Shown: in pieces, positions 33,099-44,015 of the stretch | Numbering within the stretch: the first letter of the stretch is position 1 | Layout: the number at the start of each line of letters is the position of its first letter | Assembly (NCBI GenBank): GCA_001972305.1 | Contig: BDDD01005878.1 | Span: forward strand, 1-64,000 | DNA: 64,000 nt | Reading direction: 5' to 3' | Source of the DNA: Cephalotus follicularis | Taxonomy: Eukaryota > Streptophyta > Magnoliopsida > Oxalidales > Cephalotaceae | Position numbers and translations under genes: made by a program | The notes under the pieces: generated by a model | Told to the model about the DNA's origin: nothing | The model's database searches: none | Seen by the model: only the letters and a program-made list of their open reading frames with translations

Positions 33099-34758
33099 TG
33101 TGGCACACATATCCTTGGCCCAAACATCAAAGAACCATCCTCTCTAATGTGGAAATCAGTCTGTGCACCTTCTCAGACTTGCCTTATGAGCTTAACCAAT
33201 CTCCAATCCCTCTCTTGGGCCTCACGGATCTGGTCTACCAAAACTGACCTCACACAATGAGAAGCTACAACTGCACCACTATCCTCGGCAGACAACTCCA
33301 AGCCCAAAGATTTTAACTGCTCCAACAACGGCAGATAGATCGTCCGAACATGCATAAGGGGAAGGGAAGACTTCCTGCTCAGCGCATCGGCTACCACGCT
33401 AGCCTTGCCTAGGTGATACTTGACGGTGCAATCATAATGCTTGATCAACTCGATCCATCTTCTTTGCCTCGGGTTGAGATGTTGCTGGGAAAACAGATAC
33501 TTCAAACTCTGGTGGTCGATAAAGATCTGACAGACCTCTCCGTACAGGTAATGGCCCCAAATCTTCAATGAAAAGACCATTGCCGCTAATTCCAAGTCAT
33601 GAGTTGGATAGTTATGCTCGCGGGCCTTCAACTTCCATGTCGTATAAGCTATCACCGTCTCTTCTTGCATCAGTACGCAACCTAGCCCTTGCTTGGAAGC
33701 GTCACTATAAACCACAAAACCAACTCCTGGGGAAGGAAGAACCAACACTGGAGCTGACGTCAACTTGTGCTTCAACTCTAGGAAACTCTTTTCACAAGCG
33801 TCTGACCAAGCGAACTTCACTACCTTCTTCGTCAAATTTGACAGAGGAGCGGTTATCAAGGAGAACCCTTCGATAAACCTCCTATAGTATCCAGCCTGAC
33901 CAAGAAAACTGCGAACGTCGGACACGTTCCTCGGCCGCTCCCAAGATAAAACAAACTCCACTTTCCTCAGATCAACTTCTATCCCCTGGCCCGAGATCAC
34001 ATGGCCCAAAAACACTACCTTGTCCAACCAAAACTCACACTTACTGAGCTTGGCATACAACCTATGGTCCCTCAATGTCTGCAACACAATCCTGAAGTGC
34101 TCTCCATGCTCAGTTATATCCCGAGAATACACCATCACGTCATCTATGAACACCACCACAAAGGTGTCAAGATAAGGCTGCAACACTCGATTAATCAACT
34201 CTATGAAAGCTGCTTGCACGTTGGTCAGACCAAACGACATAACCGAAAACTCAAAATGGCCATAACGGGATCTAAAAGTTGTCTTAGGAATATCCTGCTC
34301 CCTTATCCTCAACTGTTGATAACCCGAGCAAAGGTCATTCTTCCAAAACACACTGGCATCCTTCAACTGGTCAAACAAGTCATCAATATGAGGCAACAGA
34401 TACTTGTTTCTCACCATGACCTTGTTGAGCTGTCTATAATCGATGCACAACCGTAAGGCACCATCCTTCTTCTTCACGAACAAAACTGGAGCACCCCAAC
34501 GAACCCTTTCTTCAACAGATCCTCTAACTGTGCCTTCAACTCCTTCAGCTCTATCGGTGCCATCCGATAAGGAGCAAGGGATACTGGCGACGTACCAGGG
34601 ATAAACTCAATGATAAAATCTGTTGCCCTGACAGGCGACAACCCCGGTAACTCTTCTGGAAAAACGTCCAAGAAATCCTGGACCACTTGAGTACCCTCAG
34701 CCTCTTGCTCGGGCACCCTCGTGTCTACCACATGAGCCAAGAAACCTTGTCCGCCCAT
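33099..34758 (-). pseudogene. Reverse transcriptase and RNase H of D
   Basis: The minus strand runs from EELPGLSPVR and [19 protein letters not shown] into [73 protein letters not shown] (catalytic FIDD) and [19 protein letters not shown]. RNase H has [43 protein letters not shown] and [14 protein letters not shown] 436-codon open frame covers most of it (33173-34483). The family is chromovirus. Copia F abuts the downstream edge. It is a broken fossil with few breaks. Confidence 0.9.
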
Positions 34759-35217
34759 CTACAAGATCTTCCTTGCGGACATAGCCGAGATCATCTTGAT
34801 CGGCACCAAGCGCTGTTCACATGCAAACTCCATAACGAATCCATCCATCAAAAGGAAAGAAACAACTCTCCGAGAATAATCCACCACTTCCTTGAGGGCT
34901 GCGAGCCAATCCATACCCAGGATGGCATCAAAATCTTCGATGGGGAAAGGAATAAGATCGGCTAGAAAGCTCTGTCCACCAATCAAAACATCACAAGCCT
35001 TAAGCACCTGACCTACCCGATAGGTCTGCCCTGTTGGAACTGAGACCACCACCTCTGCTTCCAACGGACACAACTCCTTATCCATATGAATGCAAAATGC
35101 ATGAGCAATAAAAGACAGAGCGGCTCCAGTATCAAACAAAACTGTGGAATCTCTGCCAAGGATAACAGCCATACCTATAGCCACGTCTAGAGCTGTAAGG
35201 GCGTCATCTATATTCAT
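34759..35217 (-). pseudogene. Protease region of D
   Basis: The frame has STVLFDTGAALSFIAHAFC, where the DTGA triad is that of an aspartic protease. It continues with VVVSVPTGQTYRV, GGQSFLADLIPFPIEDFDAI and LGMDWLAALKEVVDYSRRVV, the blocks that follow the protease site in gypsy elements. It would cut the Gag-Pol polyprotein. It lies between the gag zinc knuckle and RT, as expected. It is a fossil segment of a longer pol. Confidence 0.88.
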
Positions 35218-36278
35218 GGCGTCAACTCTTGCGGTTGCAGTAGGCCTACCTAGCGGCCTGCTGCTACCCTCTCTGGAGGTAACTGCTTGCGAAGCTGTTG
35301 ACCCTGTCCTCGGTCCTGTTGATTACTGTCTGGGTTGTCTTGATCCTCTGCCTGCCAGTTGCCTAGCTGGAGCAACTGGTCCAGGCGCTGTTGACAACTG
35401 CTTAACTTGAGGACAATTCCTCACAAAGTGTCTAGGTTGACAACTGGGTTGTCTTGATCCTCTGCCTCCCAAAATGAGGCTGCCCACACCACTGGCATCT
35501 CCGTGGTTGAGAGGAAGCTGCGCACCACTGGCTGCTAGAGAGAACGCAGGCTACAGGGAAAACATTCCCTGACCATCCGACCTGGTATGCAAACGATATC
35601 CTCTGCCACCAGACCTTCCAGAGGATCTACTCCTCCATCTTCCATGACCCTTGGAAGCACTTTCACCTTGCTCGACCTGAGAAGCAACTTGCTTCTGGAC
35701 TTTGTCTTGCCTAGCTCTCTGGTCTGAAAGACTCTGTTCGACATGTTTGGCTACCACTACCAAGTTGCCAAAGACTGTCCACGTGATGAGAGCAGCCGAA
35801 TGCCTCACCTCGGGTCTTAAACCTTCCATAAACTTCTAACACCGTTCTTCCTGGTCTGCAACAAGCACTGGAGCAAAATGAGGTAACTCCGTGAAACCAT
35901 AATCATACTGCGCTACTGACATGTTGCCTTACGTAGATGGAGGAGTTCCCTCCTCTTCTCCTGAACATAAGTTGGAGGATAGAAGTACTATCAGAAATCT
36001 CGTCGAAAGATATCCCAAGAGATCGCTGCTACGTCGGCATGCCTCGCCTTGAGAGCATCCCACCAACGACGAGAATTCCTCTGTATCAAGAAAGACGCAA
36101 GTCAGACGTATGAATCGTTCGTGATCTCGATATGTTCAAAGATCTCCTCAACTCGGCTCAACCACTAGCTCTTGGAGAAAATGTAGGCTATGGGGAAAAT
36201 GCTCCCTGATCGTCCGTCCTACTCTACAAATGGTATCCTCTGCCACCAGACCTTCCAGAGGATCTATTCCTTCGCCTT
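35218..36278 (-). pseudogene. Gag of D, left segment, with a second gag-like copy
   Basis: The minus strand has gag blocks ALITWTVFGNLVVVAKHVEQ, DKVQKQVASQVEQGESASKG and, near 35400-35440, a reduced zinc-knuckle-like stretch (CQPRHFVRNCP) before the protease. The same gag blocks are present at 48890-49330, so part of gag is represented twice in D, on the two sides of sirevirus C. Gag would build the particle. It is a broken fossil. Confidence 0.75.
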
Positions 36279-36825
36279 TGTAGGAAGTCTAGAGGGGGGG
36301 TGAATAGACTTATAAAAATAATCTAGCAAATATCCTAGAAAAAAAATAAACACAATCAATCAAAAACAAAAATTAAAGAGTGTAGGGTTAAGAAAGTTGT
36401 AAACAAATATATAGTGGTTCGGCAAACTGCCTACATCCACTCCCCAAGGCCTCCCCTTGAGTGTTTCACTAGTTTTCCCCAATCCGGGCTTGACGTTCCA
36501 ACCGAGCTTCAACAACTTTCGCTTCAACCAAGCGAATACAAGATAGCTCCCTCCGAGCTATACAAGAGACAACCTCTCTTGTTTACAAGTAAATTGAAAG
36601 TGTTTTAATGATTCACAAATTCTCAATGAATTTGTTTACAATTTAGCTCAAATCTATCAAAGCTTCTAGTGATTGAGAATGTAAAAAGGGAAGGCTTTGT
36701 AATGTGTGAAATTGCTTCAATATAATCTCTTTTGGTGTTGAGAGTGTTTAGAATGATGCTTGAGTTGCCTTGAATGAATATCCAACTTGATTGCGTGAAG
36801 TTATTTTAAGAATGCTCCACTTTGG

Positions 36826-36833
36826 CTTATAAA
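36826..36833 (-). promoter_or_regulatory. TATA box of the 3-prime LTR of C
   Basis: TTTATAAG on the minus strand, about 43 bp downstream of the nearest GTCGGC word at 36876. The counterpart in the other LTR is at 48169-48176. Confidence 0.5.
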
Positions 36834-36875
36834 CATGTGCTCCAACGGATCTATTTTTCAATGTCTGGCACAATC

Positions 36876-37394
36876 CAGTCGGCTGGATTTCCTGGGCAGT
36901 CAGCTGGAGTTGATGGCACATTTTTTAAATATAGCCATTGGTGAAGGCAGTCGGCTGCTTCCTCTGGACAGTCGGTTGTATCTCCTGGGCAGTCGGCTGG
37001 TGCTCTGTTCCAGTCGGCTGCTTGAGGTGGATAGGACTTCCAAAAAGCTACTGCCTCATTTTGACACACTTGACAGCCGACTGGAGATGTTGATAGTCAA
37101 CTGGTGACCCTTGGCAGTCGACTGGTGTCCTGCTTCAGTCGACTGGTTGAGGTGGTGTAGAGTTCAAAAACCTACTACCTCATTTTGACACACTTGACAG
37201 TCGACTGGACCCCCTTGGCAGTCGGTTGTTTTGTCCTGGCAGTCGGCTGCTCCCCTGACGCAGTCGGCTGCTCCCCTGACGCAGTAGGCTGGTGTGGAGT
37301 GTACCTACATTGCTGGGATTCCTTCAAGAACCAGTCGGCTATTTGATCCAAACAGTCGGTTGCTCAACCAAGACAGTCGGCTATTTTTGCCTGT
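36876..37394 (-). repeat. GTCGAC/GTCGGC word island in the 3-prime LTR of C, dialect CAGTCGGCTGG
   Basis: About 18 words lie in about 520 bp: CAGTCGGCTGG, CAGTCAGCTGG, CAGCCGACTGG, CAGTCGACTGG (several), CAGTCGGTTG and CAGTCGGCTGCTCC (repeated). The word itself is palindromic (CAGTCGACTG). It is copied in the 5-prime LTR at 48219-48735. Confidence 0.93.
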
Positions 37395-37547
37395 ATCTAC
37401 AGAAATAGCCTCTGCACAACTTTGGACATTAAATCAAGTGAGTATATGAGTTGATGGTTCAGAGAATTATGCATATAGGTATTACATATTTGTCAATCAG
37501 CGAAATAACACATGTCAAGACAATTAACGGGGTGGCAAGGGCCAACA

Positions 37548-37561
37548 ATCTCCCCCTTTTT
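37548..37561 (-). other. Polypurine tract of C next to the 3-prime LTR
   Basis: CAAAAAGGGGGAGAT on the minus strand ends exactly where the LTR starts (TGTTGG). Confidence 0.8.
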
Positions 37562-37780
37562 GATGATTGACAAAACATACAATTTTTACATATCTTTTTG
37601 ACAAACTACACACTTTTAACTCCCAAAGTTCAATATAATCAGTTCTGTTATAAACATTGCATTTCATAGCATAAGGCATAACAAATTACACTTGCACAAC
37701 ACAAAAATTCATAAAATTCATAAAGTTTCATACTTTTTCTCAACGAACATCATTTACACAAAATACAACTTCTCAAACAT

Positions 37781-37796
37781 TTCTCCCCCTTTTTGT
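37781..37796 (-). other. Second, upstream polypurine tract of C
   Basis: ACAAAAAGGGGGAGAA lies about 235 bp upstream of the LTR-adjacent tract. Between the two is AT-rich non-coding sequence (37562-37780). A similar tract lies about 220-230 bp before the end of B. Confidence 0.65.
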
Positions 37797-38113
37797 CAAA
37801 CAACAAAAAGATTGTAGGCTCCCCCTCAACCCAAGCATGTGATTTAAAAACTCCCCTTCAACATTTGCATACTGAACATATATATCAAGAGAGATTGAAA
37901 GGTAAGAATGGATAAGCATTGAAACATAAATGATAAGGAAATGAATAACTAACCATACTTTCATTAAACCAAAAGAGGCAAGTACATAATCTAACTTCAA
38001 ATGTCATTACAATAGAAACATCACATAAACAAACTAAGAATTGCATTACAAGTTTAACCTTCAACATTTTTTAATTCAAAAAAACAAGAAAACATGTAAT
38101 GCAATAGTGTAGC

Positions 38114-39225
38114 TCATGACGATCCGGGAGGAGGGTTTTGTGGAAAAGCATTTTGGAACATCTGGATGAGAGTGGCTTGGCCTTCATAGATTTGATCCAT
38201 TCTCCCTCTAAGGTATTCAATGTCCACTTGTGCCAAGTCCATCCTTGCCTGAAGGGACTCAAGAGTGGGCCTGCTGCCACTGCTGCTGCTCGCACCAACG
38301 TTTGCCCTCACTTCAAACTGTTGAGCATCATCTTCCTCTTCCTCTTCATCCACATCTCCTCCGGCTCTCATAGGTGGTTCCCTCACAGGTTCTCTGCCTC
38401 CAACCACTTGTTTTACCCACACACCATCCTCAAACTTAATATTGCAGTTTCTAAGCCCGGCTTTGTTAATGAGTTGCTTATGGGATGGTTTAACCTTGTG
38501 CTTATCATTAGGTATATCAAGGTTAAGGGATGCTAGGATCCTACTTATAAGCATTGGGTAAGGAATGTGTTTTGGTCTAGACAACATATGGTTAACAATA
38601 AGGTAGGGAAGGTTCACAAGAGTGCCATTTTTTATGCAAGCCATAAGTTTAAGGTCTCGCTCGGATGGGAGTGTGTGCGAGCCTTCTCTAGGTAAAAGAG
38701 TGTTTGTGATAATTAAAAGGAGAATGCGGATGGCTATGGGAAGATGGCTACTAGTCACGGTCATGATAGGGTTAAAGTCAGGGCGTTCTAAGAAAATACC
38801 TATTGCTTCCAATTTCTCAACGTCATTAAAGTGAGTAATGCCGGATTAGGTATTTCTAAGGTTTCGGCAATGAGATCCAGGGTTATGGACACCGGATTAC
38901 CTAAGATAAAGGAATTTGCTACACAGGTTGTAGAATTATCAAGATTGGCCTAAAAAAGTTTCACAAGTCTAGGGTTAATGGTGTGTGATGAGCACAAATA
39001 TTCAAGCCATCCCATTTGCTCTAGCCAATACTTAATAACAGCAATATTACTAACTAGAATATCACTAGCAAACCATTTTTCATTGTGCAATTTAATAAAA
39101 TTAAGGACGGAGAGATACCTAGTTTCTTTCTCCTTGGAGAGAAAAAGTTCATTATCATAGTCAATCACACCTTGAGATGTCCGTGGTTGCCTTGTTGCTA
39201 CGCTCTTTCTTCTCTTGGATGCCAT
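38114..39225 (-). pseudogene. Extra ORF downstream of pol in C
   Basis: The minus-strand start has MASKRRKSVATRQPRTS, a basic N-terminus as in A and B. The middle has LNFIKLHNEKWFASDILVS, LLLIITNTLLPREGSH, PYPMLISRILASLNLDIP and LRNCNIKFEDGVWV, which align in order with the middles of 4035-5275 and 23232-24542. An acidic linker (GGDVDEEEEEDDAQQ) and a C-terminal coiled-coil-like helix follow (TLESLQARMDLAQVDIEYLR, near 38180-38270). No membrane segment was recognised. The function is unknown. It may be an accessory protein of the sirevirus lineage. It is broken, with a few breaks. Confidence 0.7.
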
Positions 39226-39633
39226 TTGGATTGATTGTAGGTCGTTTGTAGAGAGAGTTAGGGTTTTGGGTAGGTTTTTAGAGAGAAGGGTTAAGAGAAA
39301 AGAGGGGAAATCGGGTTTTTAAAACCTGATTCCCGAGCTTCCAGTCGACTGGGCTATTTTGGCCAGTCGATTGGATGTTTAGGCAGTCGACTGGAAAATG
39401 AGTTCAGTCGGCTGGTTTCTGCAGAATTTGGAAAATACAGAAAATTGCCTATCCCTTTGATTCGCAAACCTTTAGTCAACTATTATGGACTAATAGTAAC
39501 TTAGGTATATGAGCAATTTGATGTAATTGAGTTAAAAATTCAATGTTGAATGCATGATAAATTTTGAAAAGCATTTTTCATACTAATTCACACAACTTTT
39601 AGCCAAACATTGCAAATGTGCATATAATGAGAT
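39226..39633 (-). promoter_or_regulatory. Spacer of C with GTCGAC words, pyrimidine-rich leader and telo-box
   Basis: On the minus strand the RNase H end is followed by an AT-rich stretch. Four words of the C dialect come next (39338-39415: AGCCGACTGA, CAGTCGACTGCC, CAATCGACTGG, CAGTCGACTGG). The sequence continues with TTTTAAAAACCC, a CT-rich run (CCCCTCTTTTCTCTTAACCC) and AAACCCTAA (39258-39266), about 33 bp before the ATG. It looks like a small plant promoter and leader. Function is inferred. Confidence 0.4.
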
Positions 39634-40383
39634 TTAAGAGGGATTTTGCATATCTAGCTCCCTTCGCAACGTGCAGAACCTCTCATTGTCCAAAGGCTTG
39701 GTAAAAATATCTGGAACTTGATTCAAAGTGTCAATATATTCAAGAAAAATATCTCCTTTTTCAACATGATCTCTAAGGAAGTGATGTCTAATTTCAATGT
39801 GTTTTGACTTAGAGTGTTGAACAGGATTCTTACTCAAATTGATTGCACTAGTATTATCACATTTTATGCACACATTGTCAATGTGAATGCCAAAATCACA
39901 AAGTTGTTGTTTTAACCCCAATGCTTGTGCACAACAACTTCCCACCGCTACATATTCGGCTTCGGTGGTGGAAAGAGCAACACTATTTTGTTTCTTAGAA
40001 AACCATGACGTTAAAGAGTTGCTAAGAATTTGGCAAGTGCCACTAGTGCTCTTTCTATCTAGTTTACACCCACCATAATCGGCATCGGAAAAAGTATGCA
40101 AGTTAAACAAGGAATCATTTGAGTAAAACAAACCTAGTAAAGGAGTATATGCAAGATATCTAAAGATACGCTTAACCGCGATTAAGTGAGTTTCTTTAGG
40201 TGAAGATTGGAACCTAGCATAAAGGCACACACTAAACATAATATCCGGTCTACTAGCGGTAAGATAAAGGAGATATCCTATCATGCTTCTATAGAGTTTT
40301 TGATCTACCTCTTTACCATCTTCATCTTTGTCGAGTTTGGTAGTAGTGCTCACCGGAGTCTTGCAAGGCTTTGAGTTTTCCAT
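39634..40383 (-). pseudogene. RNase H and RT end of C
   Basis: This is a 249-codon frame with KTPVSTTTKLDKDEDGK, YLLYLTASRPDIMFSVCLYA, FSDADYGGCKLDRKSTSGTC, FSKKQNSVALSTTEAEYVAV, KCDNTSAINLSKNPVQHSK and DIFTKPLDNERF. It matches 21893-22642 along its whole length. It is the end of copia pol, just before the spacer and extra ORF. This frame itself is open, but it is part of a broken polyprotein. Confidence 0.9.
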
Positions 40384-41080
40384 TCCAAATCATTTGAGTA
40401 GATCTTTTGTGTATTTGGATTGGTTGATGAAGGTGCCTTCATTTCCTTGTGATATTTGAAATCCAAGGAAGTACTTGAGTTCACCAATCATACTCATCTC
40501 GAATTCACCTTGCATAATGTTAGCAAACTCAACACAAAGAGAGTCATTAGTAGAACCGAAAATGATATCATCAACATAGATTTGTACAATTAAAATGTCA
40601 TTAAGTTTGGTTTTTACAAAAATATTTTTGTCAACTAAACCTCTTTTAAAATCATTTTCCAAGAGAACTTTAGAAAGCCTTTCATACCAAGCTCTTGGTG
40701 CTTGCTTTAAACCATAAAGTGCTTTTGACAATTTAAAAACATGATCAGGAAAGTGTACGTTTTCAAACCCCGGAGGTTGTTCAACATAAACTTCTTCATT
40801 TATAACGCCATTTAAAAATGCACTTTTGACATCCATTTGATGCAATTTAAAACCTTTAAAACATTCAAAGGCCATTAGTAATCTAATAGCTTCTAACCTA
40901 GCTACGGGAGCAAAGGTCTCATCATAGTCAATGCCTTCTTCTTGACTATAACCTTGTGCAACTAATCTAGCTTTATTTCTAATAACCAACCCATTTTCAT
41001 CCATTTTGTTACGAAAAACCCATTTTGTTCCAATGGTGGATTGATTTTAAGGCCTCAGAACTAAGGACCAAACATTACTT
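40384..41080 (-). pseudogene. Reverse transcriptase of C
   Basis: The minus strand has KARLVAQGYSQEEGIDYDET, FAPVARLEAIRLLMAF, FKLHQMDVKSAFLNGVINE (catalytic D of MDVKSAFLNG), EVYVEQPPGFE, SKALYGLKQAPRAWYERLS and VQIYVDDIIFGSTN (catalytic YVDD). This is canonical copia RT and copies the RNA genome into DNA. A 204-codon frame covers most of it. It is a broken fossil. Confidence 0.92.
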
Positions 41081-42689
41081 TTGTCAAATTGGTTTAGTTC
41101 CTCTTGCATTGCCATAATCCAAAAATCATCTTTTAAAGCATCGAAAATATTTTTGGGTTCGATATTTCAAATAAAAGCAACATTGTCACAATACTCCCTA
41201 AGAGAGGAACGAGTTCTTACCCCTTCGGTAGGATTACCGATTACCTTGTTGTCCTTGACATACTTTCTTTCTCTTATTGCTACGGGCTCCTTGGTGACTT
41301 GAATTTGTTGGAGTTCTTCTTCATGTACATCTTCTTTTTCAATTTTGTCAACTTCAACATCATCTTTGGAGATGTCCAAGCCTTCCATTTGGTCCAATAT
41401 ACCTACATCATCAACAATATCTCCCTTTCTCGGAGCACTATTAGTCTCTTCAAATAATACATGAATAGATTCTTCAATAATTAAAGTCCTCTTATTGAAT
41501 ACTCTATAGGCTTTAGAATTTAAAGAGTAACCTAAAAATATTCCTTCATCACTCTTGGCATCGAATTTACCAAGATTATCTTTCCCATTGTTCAAAATAA
41601 AAACCTTGCAACCAAAAGGTCTCAAATGACTAACATTTGGTTTTCTATCATTAAAAAGTTCATATGGGGTTTTCTTTAAAATGGACCGAATCATTACCCT
41701 ATTTATAATATAGCAAGCGGTGTTCACGGCTTCGGCCGAAAGATATTTTGGCAAATTATTTTCACAAAGCATGGTTCTCCCCATTTCTTTTAGAGTTCTA
41801 TTCATCCTTTCAACAACACCATTTTGTTGAGGAGTTCTAGGAGCCGAGAAGTTATGGTGAATACCAAGTTAATCACAAAAAATTTCAAAACCAAGGTTTT
41901 CAAATTCTTTTCCGTGATCACTACGTATGCTTACAATAGATAGACTCTTTTCATTTTGAATACGTCTACCGAATTTAATGAAGGAATCTAAAGCATCACT
42001 CTTTAAAGCTAGGAAAATGACCCAAGTAAATCTAGAGTAATCATCTACTATAACTAGGCCATATTGTTACCACTAATGCTTAGAGTTCTAGTTGGTCCAA
42101 ACAAGTCAATGTGCAATAGTTGTAAAATCCTAGTAGTTGAAATAATATTTTTGGCTTTAAAAGAAGTTCTAGTTTGTTTCTCTTGTGCACAAGCATCACA
42201 AAGTTTGTCATTTTCAAATTTCATTTTAGGCAAGCCAATGACTAAATCTTTTCTAGAAAGTTTAGCGAGCATATCCATGCTAGCATGGCCCAACCATCTA
42301 TGCCAAAGCCATATATCATTTGTATTAGCATTGAAGCAAACATTTTTGGAAAACATTTCTTTTAAATACTCAACATACACATTCCCTTGTCTATGACCAA
42401 CAAACTTTACATCAATGGTGCTAGTATCAATAATGTGACAAAGTGAGGATTCAAAATTAACTTTATATCCTTTATCACATAATTGGCTAACACTAAGCAA
42501 ATTATGCTTGAGCCCTACAACATAAGAAACATTTTCGATTAAGATATTGAATTCGTTACCTATCGAACCAATGCCAACAATCTTGGCTTTGTTGTTATCT
42601 CCGAAGGTGACCTTTCCTCCATCAACTTCTTTAAGATCAGAGAAGAGGCTTTTGTCACCGGTCATGTGCTTTGAGCAACCGCTATACAC
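41081..42689 (-). pseudogene. Protease and integrase of C
   Basis: The 5-prime end has GCSKHMTGDKSLFSDL, the copia protease block, and ENVSYVVGLKHNLLSVSQLC. The GAG-pre-integrase part follows (LWHRWLGHASMDMLAKLSR, CDACAQEKQTRTSF with the HHCC pattern), then the core start LLHIDLFGPTRT. Further on come NRTLKEMGRTMLCENNLPKY, KKTPYELFNDRKPNVSHLRP and FGCKVFILN, the integrase C-terminal blocks. The order is that of copia pol. It is a broken fossil with several breaks. Confidence 0.88.
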
Positions 42690-44015
42690 GTACCATGGTT
42701 ATTCCTCCTTGTGATTTGCTCGCAAACATCTTTCCACCTACAAAGGTGTTAAATAATTTTGATCTTGGTACCCATTGTTTATTGGGTGCATTAATGTTAC
42801 AGTTTTGTCTTATTGTTCCTTTAGGAACCCAAATTTGTCTAAATGTGATAGTATTTTGATTTGGAGAAGGTCTAGTGTGTGAATGAAAATGAGCAATCTT
42901 TTTAAAGCATTTATCAACAACATGTCCTACCTTATGACAATATGTGCAATGAGGTCTTGTTTTTGTGTTCTTTAATTTTGCCTTAACCTCTAAAGGAGTA
43001 TAACCTATACCAGTTTTATCTAGGTAAGGTCTTTGGATAGCAAGCATTTCTTCTAGTTTCATGCTTCCTAGTGTGAATTTGCTAAAGGACTTCTCTAGGT
43101 TCACATTTTTCTTTTTAAGGGATTATACTTCCTTTTATAGATTTACATTGTCACAAGAAGTAGTCTTAACTACACAATCAACCTTTTTAGCAAGTTCATG
43201 TTCCAAGATACCAATATCGTTTTTCAAATGCTCATTTTCAATAACTAGCAAGTCCTTTTCTTTTTCAATACTAGCCATATTTTTCTTAGTGATTAGTATT
43301 GAGAGCATTTCTTTTTAAATTCTACAAGCAATTCATCAAAAGCAAATTGTAATTCACCAAAGGTATAGGAATCATCTACCTCATTATCGCTTTCCTCGTT
43401 GTCACTCGATGCCATGAAGCAAAGGTTGGCAACTTGTTCGGTGACTTCATCATCGAAAGATTCATCATCACTTAAGTGCCATGCTTTGAGGGCTTTCTTC
43501 TTGAAGAGCTTCTTCTTCTTCAATTGAGGACAATCCACCTTGATGTGTCCCGGTTTGTTGCACTCCAAGCAAGTGGGAGGATCCATCTTGCTTCCTTCTC
43601 CTTTGTTGGGATTTTTCTTTTGAAAACATCTAGCTTTATTCATCTTTGCGAATTTTGTGAATCGTTTCGCAAAGAGAACGTAGTCTTCTTCTTCTAACTC
43701 CTCATCACTCGAGATTTCTTCTTTGTGAGTGCTTTTGAGGGCAATGTCCTTCCTCCTTTCTTCTTGAGGCTTTTTCTCCACAAGGTTATCTCATTCGTCT
43801 TCCGTTTTAGCAACGCATTCATTTTTATCATTTATTTTCATGGGAATGTGAGGACCATTTTTGACACTAAGCCAATTCTTGAAGTCTCTGGACTTAAGGT
43901 AAATCTCCATACGACTTTTCCAATAGGGAAGATCGTCACCACTAAAAAATGGTACCTTAAATTCGGAGACATCGTCATGGTTTCTAGTTTGGTTATTTAT
44001 GCTAGTGGATGCCAT
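42690..44015 (-). pseudogene. Gag of C (sirevirus type) with two CCHC knuckles
   Basis: It starts MASTSINNQTRNHDDVSEF and PFFSGDDLPYWKSRMEIYLK, typical of the SIRE/Maximus gag N-terminus. A charged segment holds the first zinc knuckle CLECNKPGHIKVDC (near 43530). An acidic stretch and a coiled part follow (43290-43450), and a second knuckle CTYCHKVGHVVDKC lies near 42920. A long Gag with a late second knuckle is usual for sireviruses. It would form the particle and bind genomic RNA. It is a broken fossil. Confidence 0.85.

Larger units (their letters stand above)
36279..37547 (-). repeat. 3-prime LTR of C
   Basis: 1269 bp, TGTTGGCCC..TTCCTACA on the minus strand, directly after the polypurine tract at 37548. 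It is almost the same as 47622-48889. It contains the word island and a TATA box. The ORFs at 36414-36608 and 36835-37107 recur in the other LTR and are by-products. Confidence 0.95.

Noticed and set aside
33568-34456. Plus-strand ORFs opposite the RT of D
   Set aside because: They are antisense shadows of a well-supported pol reading with RT and RNase H motifs.
36414-37107. ORFs in the LTR of C
   Set aside because: They recur in the second LTR only as LTR sequence. The second one translates the CAGTCGGCTG words.
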